From contig JBBPUQ010000004.1 in assembly GCA_038501195.1 (NCBI GenBank), forward strand, positions 2,604,001-2,668,000: DNA of 64,000 nucleotides, written 5' to 3'. The translations under genes were made by a program, and so were the position numbers. The notes under the pieces were generated by a model. That model saw only the letters and a list, made by a program, of their open reading frames with translations, ran no database searches and was not told the DNA's origin. Below, one piece after another: positions 42,937-54,760 of the stretch. The DNA is from Nemania diffusa. Taxonomy: Eukaryota > Ascomycota > Sordariomycetes > Xylariales > Xylariaceae. Each line of letters begins with the position of its first letter. Position 1 is the stretch's first letter.

Positions 42937-45633
42937 CTAAACCTGCAATTCTTGAATCTTTTCAACTAGTAGGCTGGAGAACGTCGTTATAATTTCAGCA
43001 CTAGGCCCACCGCCCGCGCGTGCCTCAAAAATGCAGTCTAGCACCGTCTTGATGCCCACGCCAACCTTGTCCGATCTTGCGTCCTGTCGAACTAGATTGA
43101 CTGCCTCGTTGATATCGTCCGGGTTGAATACTCTGGAATCACGCAGGACCGTCCTGAGCTCGTCAAAACTAGATAGAGAAGGAACTGCTACCTTCTTTGC
43201 GAAATCCATGTCGATTTCAAGCATCTTGAGCATAGACGACCTAGACGTAGTAACAAAGACGAGGAGACGATGATTCTAATACAAGTGTGAGCAGACCATT
43301 TACCATAGGTGATACAGTAGCATTTGAGTGACTTACTTTGGGAGGCTTAGAGACGATGAGCGTTGTAAATGCCTGGAGCATAACTTCGGAACATCGCATT
43401 CCGATCGGGTTCCATCCAATCAACCGCTCGAAGTCGTCGAGAATCAGTATACTTGCGGGAGATTTGTAAGCATCCGCAAAAGCCTTGTGGACATAATCTT
43501 TCTTGGCGAAGTCGTCTCGATAACCCACCAAGTCAGCGGGGGTGATCAACTTGACGAATGGGAATCCGGACTGCATCGCAATGTGTGCTGCTAATGCAGT
43601 CTTGCCCGAAGACCTAGGTCCGTGGAAAAGCACTGATGTGCTAAACTTATTCGGATCCTCCTTAATCATGCCGACAACACGCATCATCTCCTCGATCGTA
43701 CTGTTTATATGAGGACTATAGGGAATGATACCTAATCTAAGAGCTTCCTCGAGCTCCGCCTCGGACACGCCGTAAGCGGGCCGGACCTCAGTCAAAGCAT
43801 TCATGAAGTCGCCACGGTTGATCTTCATATTTGCCACATCCTGCTTAACAGCGGCCAACTGCCCAACTTCCGTGTGTCGCGAGAAGGCAAATGAGGCCGC
43901 CGCTTTGACTAGACCATTGATCTCGGCACCCGAGAAATTCTTTGTGAGTCCAGCTAACTCTTCTAGATTAACATCGGGGTTTAGTAGACCATTGGTCTTC
44001 ATTTTGGAGGTGTGGATCTTGAGGATTTCTAATCGACCAGGTTCGTCTGGGAGGGAAATCTCAAGATGAACTTCGAGACGGCCAGGTCGAAGGAGCGCAT
44101 CATCGATCATATCCTTCCGGTTCGTCATTCCAATGAGCAGGATATTATTGAGCTGGTCCACGCCATCGAGCTTTGATAGCAACTGGTTCACTACACTGTC
44201 ACCCACGCCTGTACCGCCACCAGCCCCCGATCCTCGCTGTTTACAGACGGCGTCTAGCTCATCAAAGATGATAATGTGAAGACTGCTCTCCTCTCCCTTC
44301 TCTTTGTACTCCGCCTCTGCATCAGCGAACAGCTTTCGAATGTTCTCTTCAGACTGGCCAACAAATTTGTTGAGGACTTCGGGACCGTTTATAACCTTAG
44401 GGGGCCGAGCATTTAGCATCTTTCCGATCTGCCTGGCAATCAGAGTCTTTCCGGTTCCCGGGGGTCCATAAAGTAACATTCCTTTTACGTGGGGAATGCC
44501 CATCCTCGCAACCAGCCCTGGTGGGAAGACACGAGACGCAAACGCTCGACGGAAGATGGTCGAGAACTCATCACCCAAGCCACCAATACCCATATCCTCA
44601 AACTTGAAGTCAGGACTCAAGATTGCGTTGGAGTTCGGTTTAGATATTGAAGGCTTCAATTTGAAATCGCCCTTGCCGTCCCGATGGAACAGCACTCGAG
44701 TTTGGCTCGTCAGGATGCCCCGCGCCGATCCCTCACGAGAAATTTGTTTACCAGACTCATCAGAGGACATGGCAAGGTCAACCAACCCTACCGTCTTGAC
44801 TTCGATCGAGATGGGGATATTCCGAACATTCATCAGCATTCGCTGACCAGGGGTCAGTACCTGATTTTGGAATGTGTCGATGAAGATCTTGGAGAGCTCA
44901 TCCTCGTCGTAGGCGGTATCGACTCTCTTCTTGATCGAGGCAAAGCCAATTTCTAGATCTAATGAACCAAGATATGCCTTGCCTCCTGATGCAAACGGAT
45001 CGTATATCTCGCCTGTGAATGTGTCTCTCATGGTGATGCCGCACCAGGAACGCTGAGGATCGGACAAGCTTATACAGCCCTGGGGATAGTTTGGGACGGC
45101 CGTTGCAGTGACCACATACTCTCCGACGGGCTGTCCGCCCCGAACGAGGATGTATAGGTAGGAGCCATCGCGGGGAGGGGGGAAATCGTCTGCGGATACG
45201 GCGCATCTACATCGTGGCAGGTCAGCCCAGGAACCGTCCGAGTGTCCGTGTAGGGGTACAATAGCGCCGGGCGGATGGAGATTGCTCACAAGTTAGAGAA
45301 GATTAGCCGGTCCGAGAGAGACTTATCCTGGACTTTCTCGACTCTGAGAGGGACCTGTCTTGCAGAACTTCGCCCCGAACTACCAATCTCACTCTGTCGT
45401 GGTATTCCCGGTGATCGGCCTGCATCGTACCCGCCACTGCCGCGACCTTGGGGCGCTATCCGAGGATCTCTATCTCTATATCCTGGGGCTGGTTGGCTTG
45501 ATTGGTTTGCACCATATGGGTCGGCTCTGCCATAAGAAGGGGCACCTGGGGAGTCGGGGTATTGCTTCTCTCGTGGAGGCGCTCGTGGGTTTGCTCCAGG
45601 CAGTCCCATACCGCCAAATGGCATCCTCGACAT
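42937..45633 (-). CDS. sec18: Sec18/NSF vesicle-fusion AAA ATPase
   Basis: Exons on the minus strand are 45633-45290, 45206-43337 and 43275-42937, giving 850 aa. The introns are 83 bp (GTGAGC...TGTAG) and 61 bp (GTAAGT...ATTAG). The first 95 residues form a Pro/Gly/Arg-rich extension, followed by the NSF N domain (CAVSADDFPP onward). D1 has GPPGTGKT (Lys368), Walker B FDELDAV and a GMTNRKD sensor; D2 has GPRSSGKT (Lys650) and ILDDFERLIGWNPIG. The C-terminus begins NHRLLVFVTTSR. Sec18 disassembles cis-SNARE complexes with alpha-SNAP to allow repeated membrane fusion and is essential in yeast. The frame continues upstream to 45699, but MSRMPFGGMG at 45633 is a likelier start. Divergent from the SCP-x thiolase gene. 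Confidence 0.95.
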
Positions 45634-46324
45634 GATGGCAAGAAGAGTGGCGGCGCACTTGTTTACGGCGTAACAGAGAGTATAGATATAGATATTCAAG
45701 TGTCTAAAAGAATCAAAATTGGTTAATGTTCGTGATTTTTTATGTCTAAGGGAAGAGTGTTAGCCTAATATTGGGAAGGCAAAGGCCACGCATGTAATGG
45801 TTAAAGCCAGGTTGATGGAGGCTAAGCAGCTGACGAGGGGTCTCACCTCTGTTTCGTCACTGCACCTAGATAAGGCTTAGGCACCTGTAAAGCGACCTAC
45901 TAGGGAGTTTCACTAAGTACCTATGTAGTAGTGGGCGTTATCGATAAAAACCACCTAACACTGTACGAATAGTTCATCGATAAGTAACGCCGGGGCTAAG
46001 TCTGTATAAGGTACCTAGGTAAGCTGTGCCTCGGCACGGCCCACTAATTAGCATTTCCCCGCAAATATGCATGGGGAAACGCTAGTAAACGGAATGTTGC
46101 GCTAGGCGGCTGGAGCAAAGGTAATGCCGTGGGTATTTCGGTTCGTTTCCCCAGACCTTAGACTTAGACAGCACCACTGCAAGTTGAACATTAAATACAA
46201 CTCCCGCGTAAATTCAAGGTTAGCGATATTTATTCTCTTGGGTTATTGATTTTATCCTTTCATAGCTACTCAAATTCTTCTTTTCGAGTATAGTACAGAG
46301 TACAAGATATACCTATCGTCAAAG
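45634..46324. promoter_or_regulatory. Divergent promoter region between sec18 and the thiolase gene
   Basis: This 691-bp spacer holds both promoters. It contains GGTACCTAGGTA near 46012 and a CT-rich stretch just before the thiolase ATG. No specific operator is recognised. Confidence 0.4.
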
Positions 46325-47756
46325 ATGCCTGCCAAGCAAAAACAGCCAGTCTACGTGCTCGGCGTGGGCATGACCAAGTTCATCAAGCCCCGGGGAAAGG
46401 TAGACTACACAGAACTAGGTTTCGAGGCGGGTGTGAAGGCTATGCTTGATGCCCAGATAAACTACGATGATGTAGAGCAGGGTATCGCATGCTACTGCTA
46501 CGGCGACTCAACATGCGGTCAGCGTGTCTTTTACCAATTTGGCATGACACAGATTCCCATCTTCAATGTAAACAACAACTGCTCGACCGGATCAACCGGT
46601 CTCGCCATGGCCAGGCATACAATCGCTTACGGCGGTGCTGATTGCATCCTGGTTGTCGGTTTTGAGAAGATGATGCGTGGCAGTCTTCAGACCTTCTTCA
46701 ATGACCGCGAGAATCCCGTAGGAACGACGTCTAAGATGATGGCCGAGACTTGTGGCCTTACCAACGCTCCCGGTGCCGCCCAGATGTTCGGTAATGCTGC
46801 CAGAGAATATATAGAGAAGTATGTTCTATCGGCGGTATCTCCATTGTACAATCATACTAATAATGATACCTAGGTATGGTGCTAAGCCGGAAGATTTCGC
46901 TGAGATTGCACGCATAAACCACGAGCACTCGACTCGTAACCCTTATTCCCAGTTTCAGGATGTTTATACGCTAGAGCAAATTCTGAACGCGCCTATGATT
47001 CACGCGCCTATGACCAAGCTCCAATGCTGTCCCACATCAGATGGTGGTGCCGCTGCTGTTCTAGTCTCCCAAGACTTCCTCGACGCACGGCCGCACCTCA
47101 AAGATCACGCCGTCCTCATTGCTGGTCAGTGCCTCGCCACTGATGCTCCTAGTCTCTTCTCAAGGAGCTCGATCGACTTGATGGGCTTCGAAATGAGCAC
47201 GCACGCGAGGAAAGTCGCCATGGAGGAGGCAAAAATCAGCCCCGATGATGTCCAAGTATGTGAGCTGCACGACTGTTTCTCGGCTAACGAGATGATTGTC
47301 ATCGACGCGCTCGGTCTTTCAAAGCCCGGAAAGGCGCATGAGCTGGTGCGTAGTGGCGACATCACGTATGGTGGCAAGGTCGTCATTAACCCCTCGGGCG
47401 GCTTGATATCTAAGGGTCACCCCCTTGGCGCCACCGGCATCGCTCAGTGCGCCGAGCTGGTCTGGCATATGCGAGGTTGGGCTAACAATCGCGCCGTGCC
47501 AAATACCAAGTTTGCGCTACAGCACAACCTCGGTCTCGGCGGTGCCGCTGTTGTAACCGTGTACTGCCGTCCCGATCGGAGCACCGCCCCTAAAGTAGAC
47601 GACGCCACCATCGGAAAGCAGAACAAGCTTGGCTACAACCCTGCGGTTGTGGCCAAGGGCTTCACGGCAGAACAGTGCAGGTCCGTGCTCAGCAGGACGA
47701 AAACACATGCTTGGGCAATGCAGGACACTGAAAAGAAAGTCGAAGCTAGATTTTAA
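46325..47756 (+). CDS. SCP-x-type thiolase (sterol carrier protein thiolase domain)
   Basis: Exons 46325-46818 and 46874-47756 are joined through a 55-bp intron (GTATGT...CATACTAATAATG...CCTAG) within IEK/YGAKPEDF, giving 458 aa. It belongs to the thiolase superfamily, SCP-x/SCP2-thiolase branch, which cleaves 3-oxoacyl-CoAs in peroxisomes. The nucleophile Cys86 is in NNNCSTGS; the branch-specific HDCF motif (His297) is in ELHDCFSANE; His347 is in SKGHPLGATG. The usual second thiolase Cys is replaced by Gly in GLGGAAVV, as expected for SCP-x. The SCP2 lipid-transfer domain found fused in animals is absent. The C-terminus ARF is not a canonical PTS1 and no PTS2 is seen, so peroxisomal import is uncertain. 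Confidence 0.92.
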
Positions 47757-49398
47757 GTAAAACGAGTCTTGGCGGAGGCTCTCGATGACGCGGCGAAGAG
47801 GACGACATTAATGTACTGAATTGTATAAATGACTTCAAAGCCCTTGCTATAACGACTTCATATCGAAATTCTGCTTTCCCATATTTCGTATCCACATATT
47901 TCTTTTGCGTCTTCTAGGTGAATTGGTACTCGACCCGGAGTCTCGTCATTGAACGAGCTTAGGCTATTCCGCTTTCTGGTACACCGCCGGTTTGATCATC
48001 TCCAAGCAATCCTCTCACCTGATCGATCTTCTTCTCTAACCCGAGCGTGGGCATTCGCTCAGTACAAACGGAAACCAGAATGCAGAGTCAATACGCAAAG
48101 TGGAATTTGCCGATTTGTTCGCGAATCGAGGATCATGGTACCCTTGAATTTCACTTCACCGCCCAGGTAATGATGGCAGTTATGGGGTTTACCATAGATT
48201 TCGTAATACTTGTGTTCGACCCCAGGAAAAAAGCTGAGTAATGCCAACAAGCGAGGATATCCTACTTTTTCAAAATCCTCCCTAATCATAAAATTACAAT
48301 GTATACTTATCTTCACTCATCTACTATGTAGGTCATCAGGGATGCGCATAGTCAACTAAATAGCTGAGGTTGCATATCGCCTATAAGTCTACGCTCGCCA
48401 CACATGTAGTTTAAGATCGGTGATACAAACGTGGCCTGAAATGAGATGTGTACATGCACAAGTTAGAAATAAGCTTATTCGCCTGACCCCAGAGCCGGAA
48501 TTAGATCGTCACACGGGACATTTCATTAAACCGACGACACCGATACCGAGAACGACACACGGCACGGGCGCCGTCCTGATGTTCCGGCTAATTTGCCGAG
48601 CCACCTCACCAATTCCCCGATTGATGGTTCGCATGAACCTCGACCAAGACGCTAGAACGAAAAGCTACGTTACGATCCGCCCACATTTACACGCCGCATT
48701 TTGCCGTCGCTTTTGGCCCGTAGATCACAGTCCAGACGTGGCCCTTTGATGATGCCACACGCGACACAACGGGCCCCAATGCTTTAATACTCCGACCCTA
48801 TCTAGCAGGCCTACCACACACGAAATAGAGGTTCCCGTGTAGATACCTGCACCGGGACCCTGGCCGTCATGCTGCACTACAAAAGTGCGGAATTCTCCGT
48901 ATTAGCCTGAGTGCCGCCCACGTTTCCGCGCGCGCATCACAACCGCAGGACCAATCTCTTCATTTCTGCGTTCTCACCCGCCGAGCGATTAGGACGGCGA
49001 ATCGCATCGCTCGCCCTACGTTGCACCGTCTCGCAAGCGAGGGGCCGGGGGTTGGGTAGCAGTGGTTTGGGCCCTGGAGATCGGGGGGTGTGTCTCACAA
49101 GGGGCAGGTGGCCGCCCTCGACCTTCGAACGGCGCAGTCCCGAGACCTGGGCAACTGGCCTCCTCCCCGGGGACGAAAAAAACTCTATCGTCGGAGAAAT
49201 ACCTAAACGTATATCATCGATCGCGACCCACCCAGATCCATTTTCCCCCGAGCTTTCCCACGAACCTTCTTTTGTTTTGCTTTCGCCTAGTAGCTACCAG
49301 TACTTGTTGTATTGTATATATGTAGCGCCGCGCTGCATGGTGGCTACGACGCTACGAAGACGGCCTGAGCAGGCACTTTACCCCACCGCGCGACCACG
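47757..49398. other. Intergenic region; GC-rich upstream segment
   Basis: No gene is supported. Bases about 48900-49190 are noticeably GC-rich, with GGGGCCGGGGG-type runs, followed by a CT-rich leader before the next gene. Confidence 0.5.
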
Positions 49399-50850
49399 AT
49401 GTCTGGCCTGGGGCCATCTGGCGACGATGCGGACGCGGCGTCCATGATGTCTGGCTCACGGGGGCCGGCTTTGCTGGCGGTGTCTATCACTACAACGGTC
49501 GTCGCCTTACTCACGTGTATCTTGCGATACTGCGTTCGATCGCGGATCAACCGGATGGTGGGATGGGAGGACTACTTCGTCGGAGGGGCAATGGTTCGTG
49601 ATGATACTTATATTTAGCCCTAACTAACAACCTATCCATCTCAACATCAATCTTACTGTTATCTTTTTTAAAGTACTAGTGCTAAAAGGAAGAAAATATG
49701 AATTAGTTGCTAGGAATAATTGGCGTGAGCTTCGCCATCGTCGAGAGCGTGAACCAAGGCGACCTCCAGAGCGCGCTCCAGTTCGACTACCTGGCGCAGC
49801 CATGGCTCAACATGGGCTCGACGCTCGGCAAGGTGTCGATATGCCTGTTTGTTCGACGGCTTGTTGCCAGGGTGCGGGTTTGGCGGATCGCGCTGGCCGT
49901 GCAGATTATACTCCTGCTCCTCGTTAACCTGGCCTATACATTCACCACGCTTCTTCAGTGTCGACCACTTGAGAAGCTGTGGAAACCGGAGATAGCTGGC
50001 AGTTGCTGGAGCATCAGCATTCAGCAAAATATAGGCTACTTTCAGGGTGGTATGATGAGCTCAAAGTCCCGGGGACAAACTCTACAAGCCGTGATGCTAA
50101 TTCGGAGGATGCTAGCCTTTGATGTCTTCACTCAACTGTTCATCGCACTATTTCCCATCATGGTCATTCAAGATCTTGGGGTGACACGAAATGTGCGATG
50201 GCCGTTCTATATACTTTCAATCACGAGCATCATGTGAGTTAACGGCACAAGTCATTAAAGTGAAATCTGTTGGGACTAACTAAGTCCTACAGCATCTCTA
50301 TGCTCGGTGTCCTACGGACATACAATATTTCCCTAATACAACTTGACCAGAGTCACATGTTTGAAGTGATAACCACAATCCTAGCCGTGTGAGTGCTCAC
50401 CCACTCCAAGGACTTATTGGGCATCCACTAACAACAAACATAAAATCCAGACTTGAGCAGAATCTCAACATTATATCTGCCAATATCCTCCCAATCTCCT
50501 CATTATGCTCAAAGAACATTCGCCCAATAAGCCAGGCGATTAACGAGGCTGCAAGTGTGAGGGAAATAGACACTACATCTATGATATCAAAGAGATCTCA
50601 TGGAAGTAGGGCCGAAATACGGCAGAGCGAAGGGCCGATGATGATGCTAGAAGAAACACAGCGGGAGGACTTTGATAGTGCTTCGTCCCTACGTAAAGCA
50701 CCTAGTGCAGACGTATGGCCACTAGGAATTATCAAAACTGTGAGTGTCGAAGTCGTCGAGGAGGATGCTACCAATGTAGCACAGGATCCGGACAAGGGCG
50801 AGAATCGCAGTGCAAGTAGACAGCAAGATTGGGATAGTTTTCTTCGGTAA
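49399..50850 (+). CDS. Fungal rhodopsin-domain (Pth11-like class) integral membrane protein
   Basis: Five exons, 49399-49593, 49707-50049, 50116-50233, 50293-50388 and 50451-50850, give 383 aa. The introns are 113, 66, 59 and 62 bp; splice junctions restore GAM/LLGII, FQG/AFDVF, ITSI/ISML and LAV/LEQN. The domain is the fungal rhodopsin-like seven-helix domain: a first helix at ALLAVSITTTVVALLTCIL, the GWEDYFVGG signature, the WLNMGSTLGKVSICLFVRRL helix, LQCRPLEKLW with GSCW, and later helices around FTQLFIALFPIMVIQDLG. A hydrophilic 130-residue tail follows. Related Pth11-class proteins act as surface receptors in plant-pathogenic fungi, but no CFEM domain is present here. The ligand is unknown. 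Confidence 0.85.
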
Positions 50851-51065
50851 AACTAGACCTAGTGGACCGATAAATCCAATCCTTTGTAGGGGTTTTGTTT
50901 AGCCTCGATCTAGACTTTGAGGTTTAATTATTAAACGGGCATGTTGCCAGATCAAATGGTGTCATAATACCGAATTTCCTGCTGCATCTTTCTTTGTGGT
51001 CAACATGGTTCCGGTATTCGGGTTGCGTTGCAAGAATTGACATACCACAGAGAAGGTTGTTAGCG

Positions 51066-52130
51066 TCAAAGAATGCTAAGCAAGTTTTTTGTGCACCTTG
51101 AGGCATTCAGACCAGCGAAAGTACTAGGGTCGGGGCTGTCTGGGAATTTTTCTCCCACGGCAACAAATCGGGAGTCTCCAGAAGGTGAATAACAAAACTC
51201 AGTGATGAGGCAGACTTCAGTTGTGATACCTGCTCGAGCTGCCTCTCTCCCCAGTTCCTGCGCTCTCATCTCCCTCTCGAGCTTGGTCCATTCCGCGTTG
51301 ATGACATAATTTTTGAGCGTACGATCGAAAGGCCCAGCACCCACGACCGGTTTCTCTAATGACTGTAGAAATTGCATGGTGTTTAGCGGTGGTGGAGGCG
51401 TAGGGCTTGGGTATACCGGCCGAGACGGCCGAGACAGCCGAGACAGTCGCGAATTAGCAATCCTAGAGGCTAAAATGCTCCCGAACTCTCTCGCATATAA
51501 CTCTCTCGTATATGGTTGAACTCTTGGAAAAGCCGTCGGCGGTGTTGATTTGATGGTACGTAGCGCACATCGTCGGTGAGGCAGGCATGGTGGCGTACTC
51601 AAATCCAAATCGGCTCGCGCCGAAGGCAGCACAATACGGAGCGTACGCAGGGCTGGCATCTGCCGTAATGTGTAGGCAAAGAAGGGCGTGAGCCCAGTGG
51701 TGATAAACTCCGTCATGTCGAGAGCCAGATGCTGGACTTTCTCCATATCCTCGCTGCGGAACTCAAAGGGCGGATTATGCGTGCGTGATACGTAGAGTGT
51801 GTCAATATCCGGACGAAAGGGCCGCTGAGGAACGAGGCATTTTCCCCACGGATACGGTCCTATATCTACCATTTTGGTATACATGAGGGCAATATGTCGA
51901 GCCTCGCGGTTCACATGCATCACGGCTGGAAAGGCGGTGTTGACAGGAGGGAGTGGTGTGGACTTATTCGTGCTATACATGCCGAGGCGAACGGAGTGAG
52001 GGACAAGGATAAGCAGTTCAGGATTTTCCATAGACGTCAGTGCCGCTTCTTTCCAGATCATCTGACGAATTTCTGCAGGAAGCGAATTGAAATGGAGGGA
52101 GAAGTCGGTTGCAGGTTCCTGACAAGCCAT
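51066..52130 (-). CDS. 2EXR-domain protein
   Basis: This is a single-exon gene of 354 aa on the minus strand. Residues 10-30 (FSLHFNSLPAEIRQMIWKEA) are the 2EXR start (F-x-x-L-P-x-E-I-R-x-x-I-W), followed by VMHVNREARHIAL, the second conserved block with N-R-E-A-R. Then comes PDIDTLYVS, another common feature. The family is a large fungus-specific group related to F-box proteins in its first helix set; no biochemical role is established. An internal 9-bp repeat (51421-51447) encodes part of a short Ser-Arg-rich stretch (SRLSRLSRPSRP). A proline-rich PSPTPPPPL follows. The purine-rich upstream sequence is its 5' flank. Confidence 0.82.
   Translation of the reverse strand: MACQEPATDFSLHFNSLPAEIRQMIWKEAALTSMENPELLILVPHSVRLGMYSTNKSTPLPPVNTAFPAVMHVNREARHIALMYTKMVDIGPYPWGKCLVPQRPFRPDIDTLYVSRTHNPPFEFRSEDMEKVQHLALDMTEFITTGLTPFFAYTLRQMPALRTLRIVLPSARADLDLSTPPCLPHRRCALRTIKSTPPTAFPRVQPYTRELYAREFGSILASRIANSRLSRLSRPSRPVYPSPTPPPPLNTMQFLQSLEKPVVGAGPFDRTLKNYVINAEWTKLEREMRAQELGREAARAGITTEVCLITEFCYSPSGDSRFVAVGEKFPDSPDPSTFAGLNASRCTKNLLSIL
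51421..51447. repeat. Three 9-bp tandem units (CGAGACGGC/CGAGACAGC/CGAGACAGT)
   Basis: Short in-frame tandem repeat inside the 2EXR gene. The unit length is a multiple of three, so copy-number change would keep the frame. Confidence 0.8.
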
Positions 52131-53713
52131 TTTGGGCAGTGGTTGGGTCCTGTCGGCGGTAGAGGTAGTGAATGCGAATCTTGGATCCGACTTGAAGAGG
52201 AGATGAGAAGATGATAGGTTGAGGGACTGAAAAGTTTAAGGGTTAAGACGATGAAGAAGAGGAGAATGTGTGGTGAAAAGATGAAAGGACGAAAAGGTTG
52301 ACAGATGAACAGATGAACAGATGGAAGGGGATGTTGGTTGGGGAAATCAGTATTAGATGGAAGGAAGAAACAGAGTTGTGGCCGAAGGTGATTGTTAAAA
52401 TACTCAATTTTAATATCTCTCTCGCAATGAGTCTAATTACCTACCTACCTACCTCCTACATGTAGGTAATGAATCGAGGACAATGTAGATGACCTTTCGT
52501 ATTGTTTGCTCCCACAGCTCCCATTCACTTTCCCTACGCCGAGGTACCTGTACTCAGGTACAGAGTATTTAAGCCGCAAAGCCCCTTTGAAAGGTACTTG
52601 TTTACATGTACTAAGTAGTAGGTAGAGAGGCATAGGTAGATTAGGTAGGTTCCTAAATAAGGTAATAGAGAAGAGGTAGTATCAATTCGCAAATCTTAGT
52701 ATCGCAATATGCTCTACCATCTCGCAAAGCAATAATTACATTATTTCCTTCGGAGATAATATTCTATTATAAGAAGATTCTATTTATACGCGCCTTGGTC
52801 CCTTAAATATGTACACACCTACATATTCAAAACCTAATTGACTTATAAACTACATATATACCTACCCTACCTAAACAAAAAGACAAAATGTATTGGCAGG
52901 TATTTGGTTAGTCAGCTCTTGCCGTGCGAACATATTAGGTAACTATAAAAACCTATAAAAATAACGTCATATGGCGGATTTGTCCTTCGTGTCAATGTCG
53001 GTTGTCCTATCATGCCTGCCCGCACGAGTACTAGGTATCCTAGTTGTATTTACCCAACTGGGTTAAATCAAAGGTCACGAATAGGTCGCCAATCATACCT
53101 ATCTATAATCGGCTTGGTAAAAGCAGCTACTTGGCTATCATTGACATAGAGACCCGGGATAAAACGAGACTAGAGAGATCTGATTTGCCGTGCAAGGGCT
53201 CAATCAATCCACTAGATAGGTGTCTACCTACTAGGTATGTAGCTATCTAGATTCTAGATCTTCACAAATAAATCAAGCTGCAGGTCGGCGGTCGGAAGTT
53301 ACCAAGGCTTCGGTAGCTACGGCAACCCAAAGGGCCAACTGTTCGAAAACTAATTTCTTATTAAAATAACACCTAGGAAGTATAGAAATACCCCTTATAG
53401 GTGGGTATTATAGTTGTTTTTGGGTTAGCGTATATAGTGCGGCTAGAAATAGTGGAGGCTGTTGGTACATATAGAATATTTATTATTATTGATTTTCTCC
53501 CTAGCCACAACAATTTATTTTCCGGTAAGTTTTGGGGACATACCCGTACAACCTTGTACAAGGGTGTTAACTGGTGTATTAGCATATACAAGCTTCTACA
53601 CGTATTATCAACCATCAACAAACATTACCACGCCACATAACCCCGCATCATACATACGGCAACATGCCGCCACGCGGAGGTCGCGGGGTAAACCCCGTCT
53701 AACCAAGGCCCAG
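52131..53713. other. Intergenic region rich in short repeats
   Basis: Purine-rich leader of the 2EXR gene (52190-52400) with a tandem ACAGATGA run (52301-52322); a CTACCTACCTACCTAC run at 52441; several other GTAGGT/ACCTAC copies to 53240. From 53401 an open frame leads into the DUF3716-like gene, including a possible 5' intron. Confidence 0.55.
52301..52322. repeat. Tandem 8-bp repeat ACAGATGA, almost three units
   Basis: Direct tandem repeat in the upstream flank of the 2EXR gene, inside a long purine-rich tract. Confidence 0.7.
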
Positions 53714-54556
53714 ATGGAGCAAGCCGCGGCCGACCTTGCTGAAACCCGTCGCCAAGCAGAACGGGCTACTCAAACCCAGCGCGAGCAGCAAGTAGCCAGA
53801 TCCAGGCAGGAAAATCGTGGTGATGATAGAATCATCAATATTCGATTCTGGTGTTGGAATGGCAAGAGTTTGGAACATCTACACGATCATGACGACCCCG
53901 ACGGCCATATTGCGAGAACCCGGAGCTTTCTTAATAGCCTCCGTAAGAGTAACTTCAACGACGTTCGTCGTTATATTGAGGACGATATCGTATGTACAAC
54001 CTTGTACAACCTTAATACTACTTAAACTAACATATATAGACTATCTCTCGCCTTATCATCCCAAAGGAAGTTCGAATCAAAGGCGCCCTCACTTACTGCA
54101 ATATCGAGACAAGTCGTCAACAGCAAGCGTCGGCCGTTGCGGCTCATATGGTTCTTGACCAAGTCAACGTCAAGGATTGTCAAGCTTGTGCAAGTTCGAA
54201 AAGCCGTGGCCCTTTCGACAAGTGTATTTCTTTTGGCCCTAACGTCTTCGGCGGCGCTTGTTCTTGCTGCCAATACTCTTCACTGGCGACATCGTGCGTT
54301 TTCCATAAGAAACAAAAGGGATCTAAATATGCAGAGGCTTGTAAGTACTTGTACAACCTTGTACGGGCGTATACTAACATCCACAGCCGACGATAAGGAC
54401 GTGGAAACCGTAAAGCTGCCTAAGATTACTCCGGAAATGCTTGAACAGGCTACTACTGGCCAGCTCGAGCGTCTTCGTCGACAAATTGACCAAGAGTTGG
54501 GTAGCCGCGAGGAGGATGAGGGGGATATGCCTTCGCGCAAGCGTGCGCGACGATGA
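53714..54556 (+). CDS. DUF3716-like protein with probable N-terminal frameshift
   Basis: Exons 53714-53989, 54040-54340 and 54387-54556 give 248 aa from the ATG at 53714. The introns are 50 bp (GTATGT...ACTAACATATATAG) and 46 bp (GTAAGT...ACTAACATCCACAG). The N-terminus is a charged coiled coil (EQAAADLAETRRQAERATQ). The centre has a Cys cluster, CQACASSKSRGPFDKC then GACSCCQYSSLATSC, matching the DUF3716 pattern of paired Cys motifs that may bind zinc. The C-terminus is acidic then basic (RKRARR). An upstream ATG (53664, MPPRGGRG) lies in another frame and would join only by a frameshift, suggesting N-terminal damage. Function is unknown; it is the last gene before the AT block. Confidence 0.6.
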
Positions 54557-54760
54557 ATAATTGTGTTGGACTTGGTTTGGGTTTCTACGAGTTAATACTA
54601 GGGTTTACGGGTTGATACACACTTGAATTGAGGTTTTGAGAGTTAGTACACCTTTAAGTAAGGTGAAATCGATAGTTATAAAAACTTTGCAAAGGTTTTT
54701 TCTTACTTAAACTTAGTAAGCAAAGTTAAATAACTAAGTTAATGAATAATTTTTCATGAT
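54557..54760. repeat. Degenerate tandem repeat at the edge of the AT block
   Basis: Three imperfect units follow the DUF3716-like stop: GGGTTTCTACGAGTTAATAC, GGGTTTACGGGTTGATACAC and GGTTTTGAGAGTTAGTACAC. Beyond them base composition falls quickly to almost pure A/T. Confidence 0.5.

Noticed and set aside
45286..45699. Upstream start MNIYIYTLC for Sec18 at 45699
   Set aside because: The added 22 residues look like untranslated leader; MSRMPFGGMG at 45633 is a more natural start.
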